Below, in pieces: positions 8,876 to 17,634 of a stretch of DNA of 64,000 nucleotides. The stretch is from Acidobacteriota bacterium (GTDB lineage Bacteria; Acidobacteriota; Terriglobia; Terriglobales; Acidobacteriaceae). Both the position numbers and the translations under genes were made by a program. Every line of letters begins with the position of its first letter. Position 1 is the first letter of the stretch. Where the stretch lies: positions 1-64,000 of the forward strand of contig JAKAXU010000001.1 of assembly GCA_021816455.1 (NCBI GenBank). Direction: 5' to 3'. The notes below the pieces were generated by a model. The model saw only the letters and a list, made by a program, of their open reading frames with translations, was not told where the DNA came from and did not search any database.

Positions 8876-9778
8876 TTATCGCTCGCCCCATTTGAGCTTA
8901 CTGCGCAGCGCATCGAAGAATCCGTTGCCGCCGAGACGGATGAGGCGAATGGTTTGATCGGAGCGACGGCAGCGCAGCTCATCGGCAGGATGCAGGTCAA
9001 TCGCCTGCTGACCATCAACGGTGAGCAGGATATGGCTGGATGCGCTGGAGCGCGAGCCACCGACGCGAAGTGTGAGCGCGGAATCTCCAGGAACGACCAT
9101 CGGGCGGAGCGTGAGCAGGTGGGGGCAGATGGGCGTGATGACCAGCGCATCGACGCCGGGAACGAGAATCGGGCCATTGGCGGCCAGGGTGTAAGCCGTG
9201 GAGCCGGTGGGCGTGGAGACGATGACTCCGTCGGCGCGAAAGTTCGCGGCCGTCATGCCGTCCAGCTCGATGCTGAACTCACCCATGCGTGCGATGGACG
9301 CTTTGGAGAGCACCATATCATTGACGGCTTCCAAAGACTGAACACAGCTTCCGTTGCGCCAGACCTCTCCATGCAACATGGTGCGGGCGTCGATGGAGCA
9401 GCAGTCCTGGCACCAGCCTTCAAGCGTCTGATAGAGATCGGCGAGGCGAACTTCCGTGAGAAAACCGAGTGAGCCGAGATTGACGCTGAGAATGGGCGTA
9501 CGATAGTGGGCGAAGATGCGTCCGACGGAGAGCAGTGTCCCGTCACCGCCAAGAACAATGACTAGCACCGGTTCGAGTTGCGGCATATCCTCGCGATCGA
9601 GAACAGTGGGACGATCTCGCAGGGCAAGTGTGGAGTTCAGCGAAGGTGCGAGATAGGAGGCGCTTTCGCGGTCGAGGACCGGCTCGAAGGAACGCGCCTG
9701 AAGCCACGCCGTCAACTCCGGGATGAGCTGGCGCAGCTCTTCTTTTTGCGGTTTGGAGACGATGGCAATGCGCTGCAT
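8876..9778 (-). CDS. nadK: NAD kinase
   Basis: Phosphorylates NAD to NADP in the cytoplasm. The 300-residue protein carries the GGDGT motif (77-81, D79 catalytic), the NLGSLGFLTE segment (100-109), FRADGVIVSTPTGSTAY and late glycine-rich motifs of the diacylglycerol/NAD kinase fold. The start is the ATG at 9778 (MQRIAIVSKP), typical of the family. A longer in-frame reading runs backwards through tlyA but gives unrelated residues and was discarded. It lies 46 bp downstream of tlyA on the same strand. The tlyA-nadK pairing is common in bacteria and supports an operon. Confidence 0.93.
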   Translation of the reverse strand: MQRIAIVSKPQKEELRQLIPELTAWLQARSFEPVLDRESASYLAPSLNSTLALRDRPTVLDREDMPQLEPVLVIVLGGDGTLLSVGRIFAHYRTPILSVNLGSLGFLTEVRLADLYQTLEGWCQDCCSIDARTMLHGEVWRNGSCVQSLEAVNDMVLSKASIARMGEFSIELDGMTAANFRADGVIVSTPTGSTAYTLAANGPILVPGVDALVITPICPHLLTLRPMVVPGDSALTLRVGGSRSSASSHILLTVDGQQAIDLHPADELRCRRSDQTIRLIRLGGNGFFDALRSKLKWGER

Positions 9779-9824
9779 CTGGCTCTCAGTGTATCCCAGG
9801 TGGGCACGCTCGATACGGAAGCAG

Positions 9825-10682
9825 CTATCCGGCGGGAGCGGAGTTTTGCGGCAGATACGCATGCAGAAGGAATTCGACGTTTCCTTCCGCGCCGGTGATG
9901 GGCGAGGGAATGGTTTCGATGGCTGTGGCGTTGAGACCGACCATACACTCGGCGACACGTTCAATAGCAAGCCGGTGCGCCGTGGGATCACGTACGATGC
10001 CGCCCTTGCCGACGTGTTCGCGGCCCGCTTCGAACTGCGGCTTGACGAGAATGACGGCCTCCGCGAGTGTTGGGGCGGCTGCCAGGACAGCCGACAGCAG
10101 AAGCGTGGCGGAGATGAAGGAGACGTCCATGACAAGCAGGGTCGGGACGGGCCGGGTTGGCACGGGGTGCGCCGTTGCGGATGGACCAGGATGGGCGGAT
10201 GCGCGATGCCCAGGCGATTCGGAATCGGGGAACGAGCCGGTTCCGGCGAAGAAGCCGGGCGGCAGCAGACGCGCATTGGTGCGCTCGTAAAGGTAAACAC
10301 GTGGATCGTTGCGCAGGAGGACGGCAATCTGGCCGAATCCGGTATCGACGCAGGAGACGGTGGCGGCTCCATGCTGCAGGAGGCAGTCGGTGAATCCACC
10401 GGTGGAGGTTCCGATATCGAGGCCATCGCGTCCGGTGACGGGAATTTTCCAGTGGCAAAGCGCAGCTTCGAGCTTGAGACCGCCGCGGCTGACGTAACGC
10501 TGCTGCTCGCCGAGAATGCGCAGCACGGAATCGACCGGGATGGCTGAGCCGGGCTTGTCCACCTTCTGCTCGTTGACGAGGACGCGACCGGCGAGGATGA
10601 GGGCGCGGGCGCGCTCGCGGCTGGGAACCAGGCCGCTTTGCACAAGGTGCTGATCGATACGGATTTTGGCCGAAGCAGACAA
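9825..10682 (-). CDS. tlyA: TlyA family 2'-O-ribose rRNA methyltransferase (hemolysin A family)
   Basis: Predicted SAM-dependent rRNA cytidine 2'-O-methyltransferase. The 285-residue product has an N-terminal S4 RNA-binding domain (about 6-65, RIDQHLVQSGLVPSRERAR) and an FtsJ-like fold with the SAM loop LDIGTSTGGFTD (88-99). Other motifs are the D113 region, MDVSFIS (185-191) and the LVKPQFEAGRE motif. A Pro/Ser/His-rich insertion of about 35 residues (145-181) sits between the SAM site and MDVSFIS; most TlyA proteins lack it. The start codon is TTG at 10682 with GGAT upstream. It leads the pair with nadK and is divergent from the ECF sigma gene. Confidence 0.9.
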   Translation of the reverse strand: MSASAKIRIDQHLVQSGLVPSRERARALILAGRVLVNEQKVDKPGSAIPVDSVLRILGEQQRYVSRGGLKLEAALCHWKIPVTGRDGLDIGTSTGGFTDCLLQHGAATVSCVDTGFGQIAVLLRNDPRVYLYERTNARLLPPGFFAGTGSFPDSESPGHRASAHPGPSATAHPVPTRPVPTLLVMDVSFISATLLLSAVLAAAPTLAEAVILVKPQFEAGREHVGKGGIVRDPTAHRLAIERVAECMVGLNATAIETIPSPITGAEGNVEFLLHAYLPQNSAPAG

Positions 10683-10862
10683 CGGAGTGTATCCTTAATC
10701 TTCTACCATGAGCGGTACAGAAGCGCGAGACAGGCTAAGGTCAGGATTCCTGGGGAGAACTGATTCCAACCAGTTACATTTCGGATTGAAAGTTGTAGCA
10801 GACAAATCCAAACTCCTGCCAGAAACGTATGAAAGACAGGTAGGCATCGGATCGCGATAGTA

Positions 10863-11402
10863 ATGGACGTCAGGCAGAATATAGAAGATGCCGAGTTACT
10901 GGAAGCCGTTGCGCAGCAGGATGAAAGCGCGATGGCGGAGTTGTTCGATCGGTACTCCAGACTAGTGTATGCGATCTCGCTACGCGTGCTGAAGGAGCCG
11001 TCGCTGGCGGAAGACGTGATGCAGGAAGTTCTGCTGCAGGTGTGGCGCAGTCCGGGAGGTTTCATCGCGCAGCGCGGAAGCCTGGCTTCGTGGCTTGCGG
11101 TGGTGGCACGGAATCGGTCGATCGATGTGTTGCGCCGAAGAGCGCATCAGGAACCGCTGGATGGATTGACCATTCCGGAGCCGCGATCGATGGCGCGTTC
11201 CGTGGAAGATGAGTTGCTGATGAGCCAGGTGAGGGGTGCTGTAACGCAATTGCCTGTGGAGCAGCAAAGCTCATTGCAGATGGCGTATTTTGATGGACTG
11301 AGCCACACGGAGATCGCCGAGCGCACAGGCATTCCGCTGGGAACCGTGAAGACGAGGATTCGCGCCGGGCTGATGGCGGTGAGAAAGGTTCTGGAAGTAT
11401 GA
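10863..11402 (+). CDS. ECF-type RNA polymerase sigma factor (SigK-like)
   Basis: 179-residue sigma-70 family factor. Region 2 spans about 15-85 (FDRYSRLVYAISLRVL, then LAEDVMQEVLLQVWR, the -10 recognition helix area). Region 4 spans about 120-175 (LPVEQQSSLQMAYFDGLSHTEIAERTGIPLGTVKTRIR). Regions 1 and 3 are absent, as in ECF factors. The next gene, a zinc anti-sigma factor, overlaps its stop by 4 bp, so the pair is co-expressed and the factor is presumably held inactive until a stress signal. The ATG lies in a 180-bp gap with tlyA; there is no strong ribosome site upstream. Confidence 0.93.
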   Translation: MDVRQNIEDAELLEAVAQQDESAMAELFDRYSRLVYAISLRVLKEPSLAEDVMQEVLLQVWRSPGGFIAQRGSLASWLAVVARNRSIDVLRRRAHQEPLDGLTIPEPRSMARSVEDELLMSQVRGAVTQLPVEQQSSLQMAYFDGLSHTEIAERTGIPLGTVKTRIRAGLMAVRKVLEV

Positions 11403-12211
11403 CGACGCGCAACCAGGTTCATATTGAGGAAGACGATCTGGTCCAGTATGCGCTGGGAAGTATGCCGGATGCCCGCTTATTTCAACTGACTGCGCATATT
11501 TCGATGTGCGCGGAGTGCCGCGGCGAAGTAGATCGATTGCGCGGCGCAATGGCCGCGTATGGAGCGACGACGGAACTGGCTGAACTGCCGGAGGGTGCAA
11601 AAGACCGTTTCATGAAGCGCCTGCATAAGGAGAGTTCCCGCGCAAAGGCCTCTTCGGCTGAGATTCCCGCCTCCTCGTCGGCGCGAAGGTTCTTTGCCTG
11701 GACGAATTCCCCGCTGCCGTTTCAGGTGATCTCCGGTGCTCTGGCGGCAGGCATGCTCTTCTTTGCCTACGATGACGCGATGCATTATCACGAGATGCGC
11801 CAGATGATTCCTGAGGTGGCGCGCTTTGAAGCGCAATCGGCGCGTCTCTCCGATCTGGAGCAGTTCCTGCAAGGGAACAATATTCAGGCGGTTTCCCTGC
11901 ACCCCAAGCCGGTGGACCAGACTCAGCCAGAGGGCCATGCCCTCTACTCCTCTCGCCTGGGAAAGCTGGTGTTTACAGCTTCGAATTTGGCTCCTGTGCC
12001 GGACGGCAAAGCGTATGAGCTGTGGATTCTGCCGAGGAACGGCGGCGCGCCGATTCCGGCGGGCATATTTACGCCGGGGCGGGATGGGAATGCGGCGGTT
12101 ATCTATCCGCAGATTCCGGTCGGAGTAGATGCTGCGGGATTTGGCGTAACACTGGAAAAAGCCTCCGGATCGAAGACCCCGACGTTGCCAATTCTCTTGA
12201 GCGGTGAATAA
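11399..12211 (+). CDS. Membrane anti-sigma factor with zinc-finger and RskA domain
   Basis: 270-residue partner of the upstream sigma factor. The N-terminal anti-sigma zinc motif HISMCAEC fits Hx3Cx2C (H33, C37, C40). One TM helix lies at about 106-124 (PFQVISGALAAGMLFFAY). The extracytoplasmic C-terminal domain (about 185-270) carries the RskA hallmarks AYELWILPRNG and IPAGIFTPG. By analogy with RskA, regulated proteolysis would release the sigma factor; this is known of the family, not seen here. The ATGA overlap with the sigma gene indicates translational coupling. Confidence 0.9.
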   Translation: MTTRNQVHIEEDDLVQYALGSMPDARLFQLTAHISMCAECRGEVDRLRGAMAAYGATTELAELPEGAKDRFMKRLHKESSRAKASSAEIPASSSARRFFAWTNSPLPFQVISGALAAGMLFFAYDDAMHYHEMRQMIPEVARFEAQSARLSDLEQFLQGNNIQAVSLHPKPVDQTQPEGHALYSSRLGKLVFTASNLAPVPDGKAYELWILPRNGGAPIPAGIFTPGRDGNAAVIYPQIPVGVDAAGFGVTLEKASGSKTPTLPILLSGE

Positions 12212-12319
12212 TCCAAGAGACAATCAGGGCAGGTTGCGATGCAGAAGGTCTGACACGAGCAGCGGACGCGGCTCATACTTTTTTCTGAGGTTAACGGGCG
12301 GGGGGGGAAAGTCATGCTC

Positions 12320-12356
12320 CCCCATCCTTTGCGCAAAGAACGCGCAAAGGATGGGG
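12320..12356. repeat. Perfect 15-bp stem hairpin, REP-like or terminator
   Basis: Stem CCCCATCCTTTGCGC at 12320-12334, loop AAAGAAC, and exact complement at 12342-12356. It lies between the convergent anti-sigma and beta-propeller genes, so it may act as a terminator, but no long T run follows on either strand. The core GCAAAGAACGCGC (12333-12345) is identical to that of the hairpin at 7160-7172, which suggests a dispersed repeat family. Confidence 0.6.
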
Positions 12357-12392
12357 CACTCATATCTGTGAGCCGTTGACTTGGAAAATGCT

Positions 12393-13916
12393 TTAAAGCT
12401 GCGTCGGGTCCAGCTGGCGGCAATTCTGGATGGTGATCGCCGCACCGGCTGAAGTGAAATCTCCCGGCGGCAGATTGCAGGGCTGCCCTGCTCCGGGCAG
12501 GCGGCTGACCGTGTTTACATTGTTGTTGATCGTGTCCGGAGAGGTCGTTCGCACATCGACAGCATTGCCGGAGACCAGGACATTGGTGCCAACGATATCC
12601 TGGTCGGTGCGGATGATGGTGACATACGGGCTGTCCGGAGAGACGACGTAGACCTTGCCGTAGAGCGAGGTCAGCGTGGAGACGACCGTGCGTGGATGAC
12701 CATTGACGGCAAGGGTTTTTTCCACCGTGTGGCTGATCATGTTCACAATAGTGACGGTGCTGTCGGACTGGTTCGCGACGTATGCGCGGCTGCCATCAGC
12801 AAGGACGGTGACCGAAGCGGGATTGTGCCCGACGGGGACGGTATAGGTGGTGCCAAAGGTCGGGCTATCGTTGCCATATTCGTCGAGACTGACGTCGATG
12901 ATACTGATCGAGTCTCCGTCGTAGTTAGCAACGACGAGTTGCTGCGTAGCCTGGTTGTACTCGGCATAGACGGGGCCGGCGTGAGCCAGGCCATTCGCGG
13001 GGCTGAGCGGGAGACTGGGATGACAAGTGACGAGCTGGCCGTTCTGGTTGTCAAACGGGGCGCAGCTATCGATGGCATTGATCTGGCTATTGATGACCGA
13101 GACCGAGTCGCTTCCGCGATTGAGAACGAAGACACGCTGGCTGTCCAATGACCCGACGGCGTAATCCGGACAGACGCCGACCTGGATATGCGAAGAAACG
13201 GAGTAAGTGGCCGACTCGATACCGTCGGCTGTGCCGGTGGGCAGCGAGGTCGAATAAGGATCGATGTTGCAGGCGACTCCGCCCTGAACGGTGTTGCCAT
13301 CGAGAGAGATGGAGCTGAGATAGGGGATGTTCTGCGAGATGGAGTAGTAGCGCTGGGCCTGTGGAACGCCGACCATCGTGACCGGGGACTCATCGACGGG
13401 AACGACGAGCTTGAAGGCGTCGGGTGAGCCGGTGAGTACGTCAACCTGGTTGGCATTGACATCCAGCGCGTAGAGGCCAACCGAACCAGAAAAAAGATTC
13501 ACGACCGGATCGATCCCTGTATAGGGACTGAGCGTGCTGAACTGGACGTTTTTCTGCTGAAGATTCGTGCTGACCGGGATATTAGCCACGGTGCCGTCGC
13601 TGTCCAGAGACCAGGCCTGTGAGCCGCCTGAACTCATGGTGAAGGCGATGGGAGTTGGCCCGAGTGGCGAAGTGGCCATGATGGAATCGCCGGAGAAGTC
13701 AATGACCGTGCCGATACCGAGCACACTGGTCGAGGGCGCTGAGACGACAAAAGCATAGGCCGAGGGAAGCTGTGCCGGTCCCGCGGAGACGATCGGGTAA
13801 GTCACTGGGCGATAGTTGCTGCCGCAGGCTGTAAGCGCGAGCGCGACCGCGGCAACCAGAGACAGCCTGACCAGAGAACTTTTCGACTGAGAAAAAGGGT
13901 GAGACGTATCACTCAT
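12393..13916 (-). CDS. YncE-like YVTN beta-propeller lipoprotein
   Basis: 507-residue exported lipoprotein: hydrophobic LVAAVALALTAC with lipidated Cys31. From about 210 onward it has repeated beta-propeller blades of the YVTN/YncE type (QRVFVLNRGSDSVSVIN, LVVANYDGDSISIIDV, RAYVANQSDSTVTIVN). The first 200 residues look like more divergent blades. Such proteins usually act as cell-surface binding or scaffold proteins; ligand unknown. The tail contains a Cys pair (GQPCNLPPG...IQNCRQ) that could form a disulfide. The gene is monocistronic, convergent with the anti-sigma gene and divergent from DUF92. Confidence 0.85.
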   Translation of the reverse strand: MSDTSHPFSQSKSSLVRLSLVAAVALALTACGSNYRPVTYPIVSAGPAQLPSAYAFVVSAPSTSVLGIGTVIDFSGDSIMATSPLGPTPIAFTMSSGGSQAWSLDSDGTVANIPVSTNLQQKNVQFSTLSPYTGIDPVVNLFSGSVGLYALDVNANQVDVLTGSPDAFKLVVPVDESPVTMVGVPQAQRYYSISQNIPYLSSISLDGNTVQGGVACNIDPYSTSLPTGTADGIESATYSVSSHIQVGVCPDYAVGSLDSQRVFVLNRGSDSVSVINSQINAIDSCAPFDNQNGQLVTCHPSLPLSPANGLAHAGPVYAEYNQATQQLVVANYDGDSISIIDVSLDEYGNDSPTFGTTYTVPVGHNPASVTVLADGSRAYVANQSDSTVTIVNMISHTVEKTLAVNGHPRTVVSTLTSLYGKVYVVSPDSPYVTIIRTDQDIVGTNVLVSGNAVDVRTTSPDTINNNVNTVSRLPGAGQPCNLPPGDFTSAGAAITIQNCRQLDPTQL

Positions 13917-14034
13917 TCAATGATTTTCCTGCTTACTTTCCGATTGTAAATCACGCATCCGGCTGAGCCGGAAATCCTGGGATAAGAAGAAAACCGGATG
14001 GTTCCCAAACGAACAACTAGTGGAGGAAAACCCG

Positions 14035-14062
14035 GCGGAAAACTGTTCTGCGGAAAACTGTT
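14035..14062. repeat. Two 13-bp direct repeats upstream of the DUF92 gene
   Basis: GCGGAAAACTGTT occurs at 14035-14047 and again at 14050-14062, a 15-bp period (about one and a half helical turns), ending 11 bp before the proposed start. It could be an operator or a chance tandem duplication; no regulator is known. Confidence 0.4.
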
Positions 14063-14073
14063 AGGTTGGACGC

Positions 14074-15048
14074 ATGAGGGAGACGAATCGGAAGCAACAG
14101 GGAGAGGGGCGAACGGGCCGTTCCAGGCCCCAAACTTCGCAGCTCCTGGAATCGCGGTCATGGATGTCGCGCATGGTCCTGCTGCTGGTGGCGCCATGGA
14201 CGGCGGCGCAGTGCGTGCTGCAATTTCACGCCTGGGAACAGACGGAGCCGAGCGTGGCATGGATCACGCTGGGGATGTGCGCGCTGCTGGGCGGGCTGGT
14301 GTGGCGACTGCGCGCGGGGACGCCTGGAGCGGCAGCGATGGGCGCGGCAATCACCGCATGCCTTATCTGGGGGACAATCCAGTTTCCTTACACCGACTGG
14401 TTGCGTTCGGCACTGACGCCGCTGCTGGTGACCCTGGCTCTGACGCTCAGCGCAACAAGGCTCGGACGACGCTGGCGGAAAAAACGAAACAGTCACACCG
14501 AGATCGATTTCGAGGAAGCTCACCGGGGACGCGATGCGGCACAGGTAGCTGCAAATCTAGGCGGGGCGGCTATATCGGTCACGCTGGTTCCGTTTGCGCC
14601 TGCGGTGGTGGCGCACAATCCAAATTTTGCAGCGTTGATTGCCTATGCAGTGTTGGCCGAGGCAGCAGCCGATACGGTCTCCTCCGAGCTGGGGCAGGCA
14701 TTTGGCGGAACTCCACGCATGATCACAAATTGGCGTCGCGTGGCTGCTGGGACAGACGGCGCAGTGACGTTGGAAGGCACACTCGCAGGACTTGCTGCTG
14801 CGGGAATGGTGGCATTGGCGGGCATCTGGACGCTGACGGGCGCGGTGCGCGGACAGTGGCTGGGCCTGGCGCTAATTCTGGTGGGTGGCGTGGCGGGATG
14901 GGTCTTCGATAGTCTTCTAGGAGCGGTTGTTGAACGGCGCGGATGGCTGAACAACGATGCGGTGAACTTCGCGAGCACGGTCTGCGCGGGAGCTGTGACG
15001 CTGGAGTTGGCGCGGGGATTGGCGGCGCTGATGCTGTGGCAGGGCTGA
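14074..15048 (+). CDS. DUF92 family integral membrane protein
   Basis: 324-residue polytopic membrane protein, about seven hydrophobic segments. The DUF92/TMEM19 core lies in the second half: AEAAADTVSSELGQAFGG followed by ITNWRRVAAGTDGAVTLEGT, then GWVFDSLLGAVVERRGW and NDAVNF. Some family members are phytyl-phosphate kinases (VTE6); whether that applies here is unknown. The first 30 residues are polar and the ATG at 14164 is an alternative start. The gene stands alone, convergent with the Ser/Thr kinase 21 bp away. Confidence 0.8.
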   Translation: MRETNRKQQGEGRTGRSRPQTSQLLESRSWMSRMVLLLVAPWTAAQCVLQFHAWEQTEPSVAWITLGMCALLGGLVWRLRAGTPGAAAMGAAITACLIWGTIQFPYTDWLRSALTPLLVTLALTLSATRLGRRWRKKRNSHTEIDFEEAHRGRDAAQVAANLGGAAISVTLVPFAPAVVAHNPNFAALIAYAVLAEAAADTVSSELGQAFGGTPRMITNWRRVAAGTDGAVTLEGTLAGLAAAGMVALAGIWTLTGAVRGQWLGLALILVGGVAGWVFDSLLGAVVERRGWLNNDAVNFASTVCAGAVTLELARGLAALMLWQG

Positions 15049-15069
15049 AGCTTCGAACACAGGCACAGC

Positions 15070-17535
15070 TCATCCTGCGTTGGAGGCGTCCAGCAAGCGC
15101 TGCCAGGTTTTCTGATTGCGCCGATGGGATTTTTTGAGGTCGTCAAGAATTCGGCTGAAATCGGCGTTGGTGCGGAGGTTGTTCCAGGCGGGATTTTTCT
15201 GGAACCAGGGATAGTTCTCGTTGCCGAGATAGATAGCGCGGCGCAGCCAGTGGAGCGCTTCGCCGGAGTCGCCTTCGACTGCGAAGTAAGAGGCCAGGCG
15301 ATATGCCATCTCGCTGTCGGCTTCAGCGGCTACCAGAGTATCTTCACCGAGCAGCGTTGCGGCCAGCGCGCGCTCGCCGGCCTGTACGTAGCAGAGTGCA
15401 AGCGTGGGCACGGCGATACGCATGGAGCTGTCGTCGTGGATAACCTCCTCCAGAATGTCGATGGCGTTGCGGAGGTTGCCCAGACGCATGTGCTGGTAGG
15501 CCAAAGAGGTGCGCAGCAGTGGGTGCCTGGGTTCAAGTGCAAGCCCTTTGGCAAGCTCATCCCCGGCAACGTCGAGCTGATTTTGATAATGGTAGACGCG
15601 GGCGCGATGATTGTAGAGGATGGCTGCGCTGGCCGGATTCAGTTTGAGTGCCTGGCTGAACTGCGCTAGCGCCTCATCGTACATGCCGTCCAGCCTCAGC
15701 GTGATTCCCGCGACCAGATGAACGCTCCAATCGTTCTCCGCCTGGCTGAGCAGATTGGCGATGCCGTAACGCGCCGATTCCTTGTCACCGCGCGAGAGAA
15801 GCATGTAAACGCGGTAAAGATTGGCCTCGGTCGAATCCGGGTCGATGGCAAGCGCGCGATCTAAGGCGCGGCGCGCGCGCATTAGGTGAATCTGGCCTGC
15901 AAAGCCGTGGCGGGCATACTGCAATTCTGCTATGCCGAGACCGCTCCACCCGGAGGCAAACTCCGGCTCCTTTTCGGTGACCCGTTCGAAGAGCATTGTC
16001 GCTCGTTCCAGATCGGAGCGTGAACCGGTGCGCGTCATGAATGAAGTCAGCAGGGCACGCGCCTGCAGATATTCCTCGGAAAGCATCTCCGGAAGTGAGC
16101 CTTCGCGGTGGGCTGGAGACTCTGCCGTGGAGACGCGCTGCTCGACGCTTCCGATAGCCTGCAATGCTGCAAATACCTCGCTGGAAATCTCATTCTGCAC
16201 GGCAATCAGGTCGAAGGATTCCACGTGAATAGCGGCGCCAGCGCGCAAGCTCTGGCTCTGCACGTCCAGAAGCTGCCAGTTCAGATCAAAGCCTTTGTCG
16301 GAGCGCATGAAGTTGCCTGCGAGCACGTGCGTGACCAGCAGCCGCTGCCCGATGGCAAGCGGATCAAGCTGTGCCGGACCAAGACCCATCAGCGAGCTGG
16401 ACGGACGGACAACGAGCGAGGGTATGCGCGCCAGTCGCGCGGCGATGGCGTCGGCGAGTGCGAATCCGTAGAGCGGCGCAACCGACTCGGTGCTGAGATT
16501 CTGAAAGGGAAGGACGACGACGGAGTTCTGGCGCGGCGCATCAGCAGTGGATTCACGGAATCGCTCGGCGAGCATGGAAAGAAAACTGGTGGCGCGTTTT
16601 TCCGCTTCAGGACCGGAGGGAATCAGATTCGCGGCGGCATCGCCGGGGATGCCGCCGGTTTCAAGCTGCATCGCCTTCATGATCGTCTTCAAGGCTTCGC
16701 GGACCTCGGCGGCGGAGGCGTAGCGTGAAGCCGGATTCTTTTCCAGGCAGTTGGCGATGACGCTCTTCATCTCCGGAAGAATCTCAGGCACAATCTCGGA
16801 CAAGTCGGGTGGGTTGACAAACTGAATGGCGCGAATGATCTGGAAATCTTCGGCGTCTGGACGCGCAAAGGGATGGCGTCCGCTGACGAATTCATAGAGC
16901 AGAACGCCGAGTGCCCAGACATCGGATTGTACGCTGGACTGGCCGGTGACAAACTGCTCGGGAGCCATGTAGCGGATTGTTCCGCCACGCGCCGTATAGG
17001 TTTCCGCAATGGAAGCATCCCGCGACACCGAAGGTTTGGACGGATCAAAGTTCGCTTCGTCCGGACGCAGACGACGGGCCAGTCCGAAATCAAGAATCTT
17101 GACCAGACCCCCATCGGTGAGCATGACGTTCTGTGGCTTCAGGTCGCGATGAAAGATGCCCAGCGAATGTGCGGCGTGCAGCCCATCGGCGATCTGGATG
17201 CCGACCGAAAGCACCAGTTGCACACTGGATGCGCCGCGCGCGATGAGTGCGTCGAGCGACTGCCCGGGAACGAACTGCATGACGATGAAGGCTTCGTCCC
17301 CGCTTTCGCCAATTTCATAGATCCCACAGACATTCGGATGCTCGATGGCAGAAGCCAGACGTGCTTCGCGCAAAATAGTGGTCCGCATCTGCTGCTGGGT
17401 GAGCAGGCCGCGACGTAGAATCTTGAGTACGACTGGGCGCATGAGCAGCGTATCGTTGGCCAGATAGACCACTCCACTGCCGCCGGCGCCCAGGCGACGC
17501 AGAATTTCGTAGTGCTCGATGACACGACGCTTCAT
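15070..17535 (-). CDS. Serine/threonine protein kinase with TolB-like region and TPRs
   Basis: 821-residue Hanks-type kinase. Kinase domain about 8-270: glycine loop RRLGAGGSGVVYLA, lysine K38 (VVLKIL), catalytic HRDLKPQN (D131), DFG at 149-151, and GGTIRYMAPEQF. Residues about 330-460 resemble the N-terminal domain that precedes TPRs in acidobacterial kinases and CadC-like proteins (VVVLPFQNLSTESVAPLYGFALADAI). From about 490 to the end there are TPR-like helical repeats (SGWSGLGIAELQY, ALKLNPASAAILYNHRARVYHYQ). No TM helix is obvious, so it is probably cytoplasmic. The protein substrate is unknown. It is divergent from the TPR/retropepsin-like gene across 99 bp. Confidence 0.92.
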   Translation of the reverse strand: MKRRVIEHYEILRRLGAGGSGVVYLANDTLLMRPVVLKILRRGLLTQQQMRTTILREARLASAIEHPNVCGIYEIGESGDEAFIVMQFVPGQSLDALIARGASSVQLVLSVGIQIADGLHAAHSLGIFHRDLKPQNVMLTDGGLVKILDFGLARRLRPDEANFDPSKPSVSRDASIAETYTARGGTIRYMAPEQFVTGQSSVQSDVWALGVLLYEFVSGRHPFARPDAEDFQIIRAIQFVNPPDLSEIVPEILPEMKSVIANCLEKNPASRYASAAEVREALKTIMKAMQLETGGIPGDAAANLIPSGPEAEKRATSFLSMLAERFRESTADAPRQNSVVVLPFQNLSTESVAPLYGFALADAIAARLARIPSLVVRPSSSLMGLGPAQLDPLAIGQRLLVTHVLAGNFMRSDKGFDLNWQLLDVQSQSLRAGAAIHVESFDLIAVQNEISSEVFAALQAIGSVEQRVSTAESPAHREGSLPEMLSEEYLQARALLTSFMTRTGSRSDLERATMLFERVTEKEPEFASGWSGLGIAELQYARHGFAGQIHLMRARRALDRALAIDPDSTEANLYRVYMLLSRGDKESARYGIANLLSQAENDWSVHLVAGITLRLDGMYDEALAQFSQALKLNPASAAILYNHRARVYHYQNQLDVAGDELAKGLALEPRHPLLRTSLAYQHMRLGNLRNAIDILEEVIHDDSSMRIAVPTLALCYVQAGERALAATLLGEDTLVAAEADSEMAYRLASYFAVEGDSGEALHWLRRAIYLGNENYPWFQKNPAWNNLRTNADFSRILDDLKKSHRRNQKTWQRLLDASNAG

Positions 17536-17634
17536 GACTGCTTTCAGTGTAGCGGGATTGCACTCACGGACGTCTCACTTCTTCAGGTATGAGGACAGAT
17601 GCCGATTTGAAATGGTCTCTGGTAGCTTTTCTGT

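Noticed and set aside
8876-10645. Fusion of nadK with an N-terminal extension
   Set aside because: The extension is the tlyA gene read in a wrong frame; tlyA is intact there and nadK has its own family-typical start at 9778.
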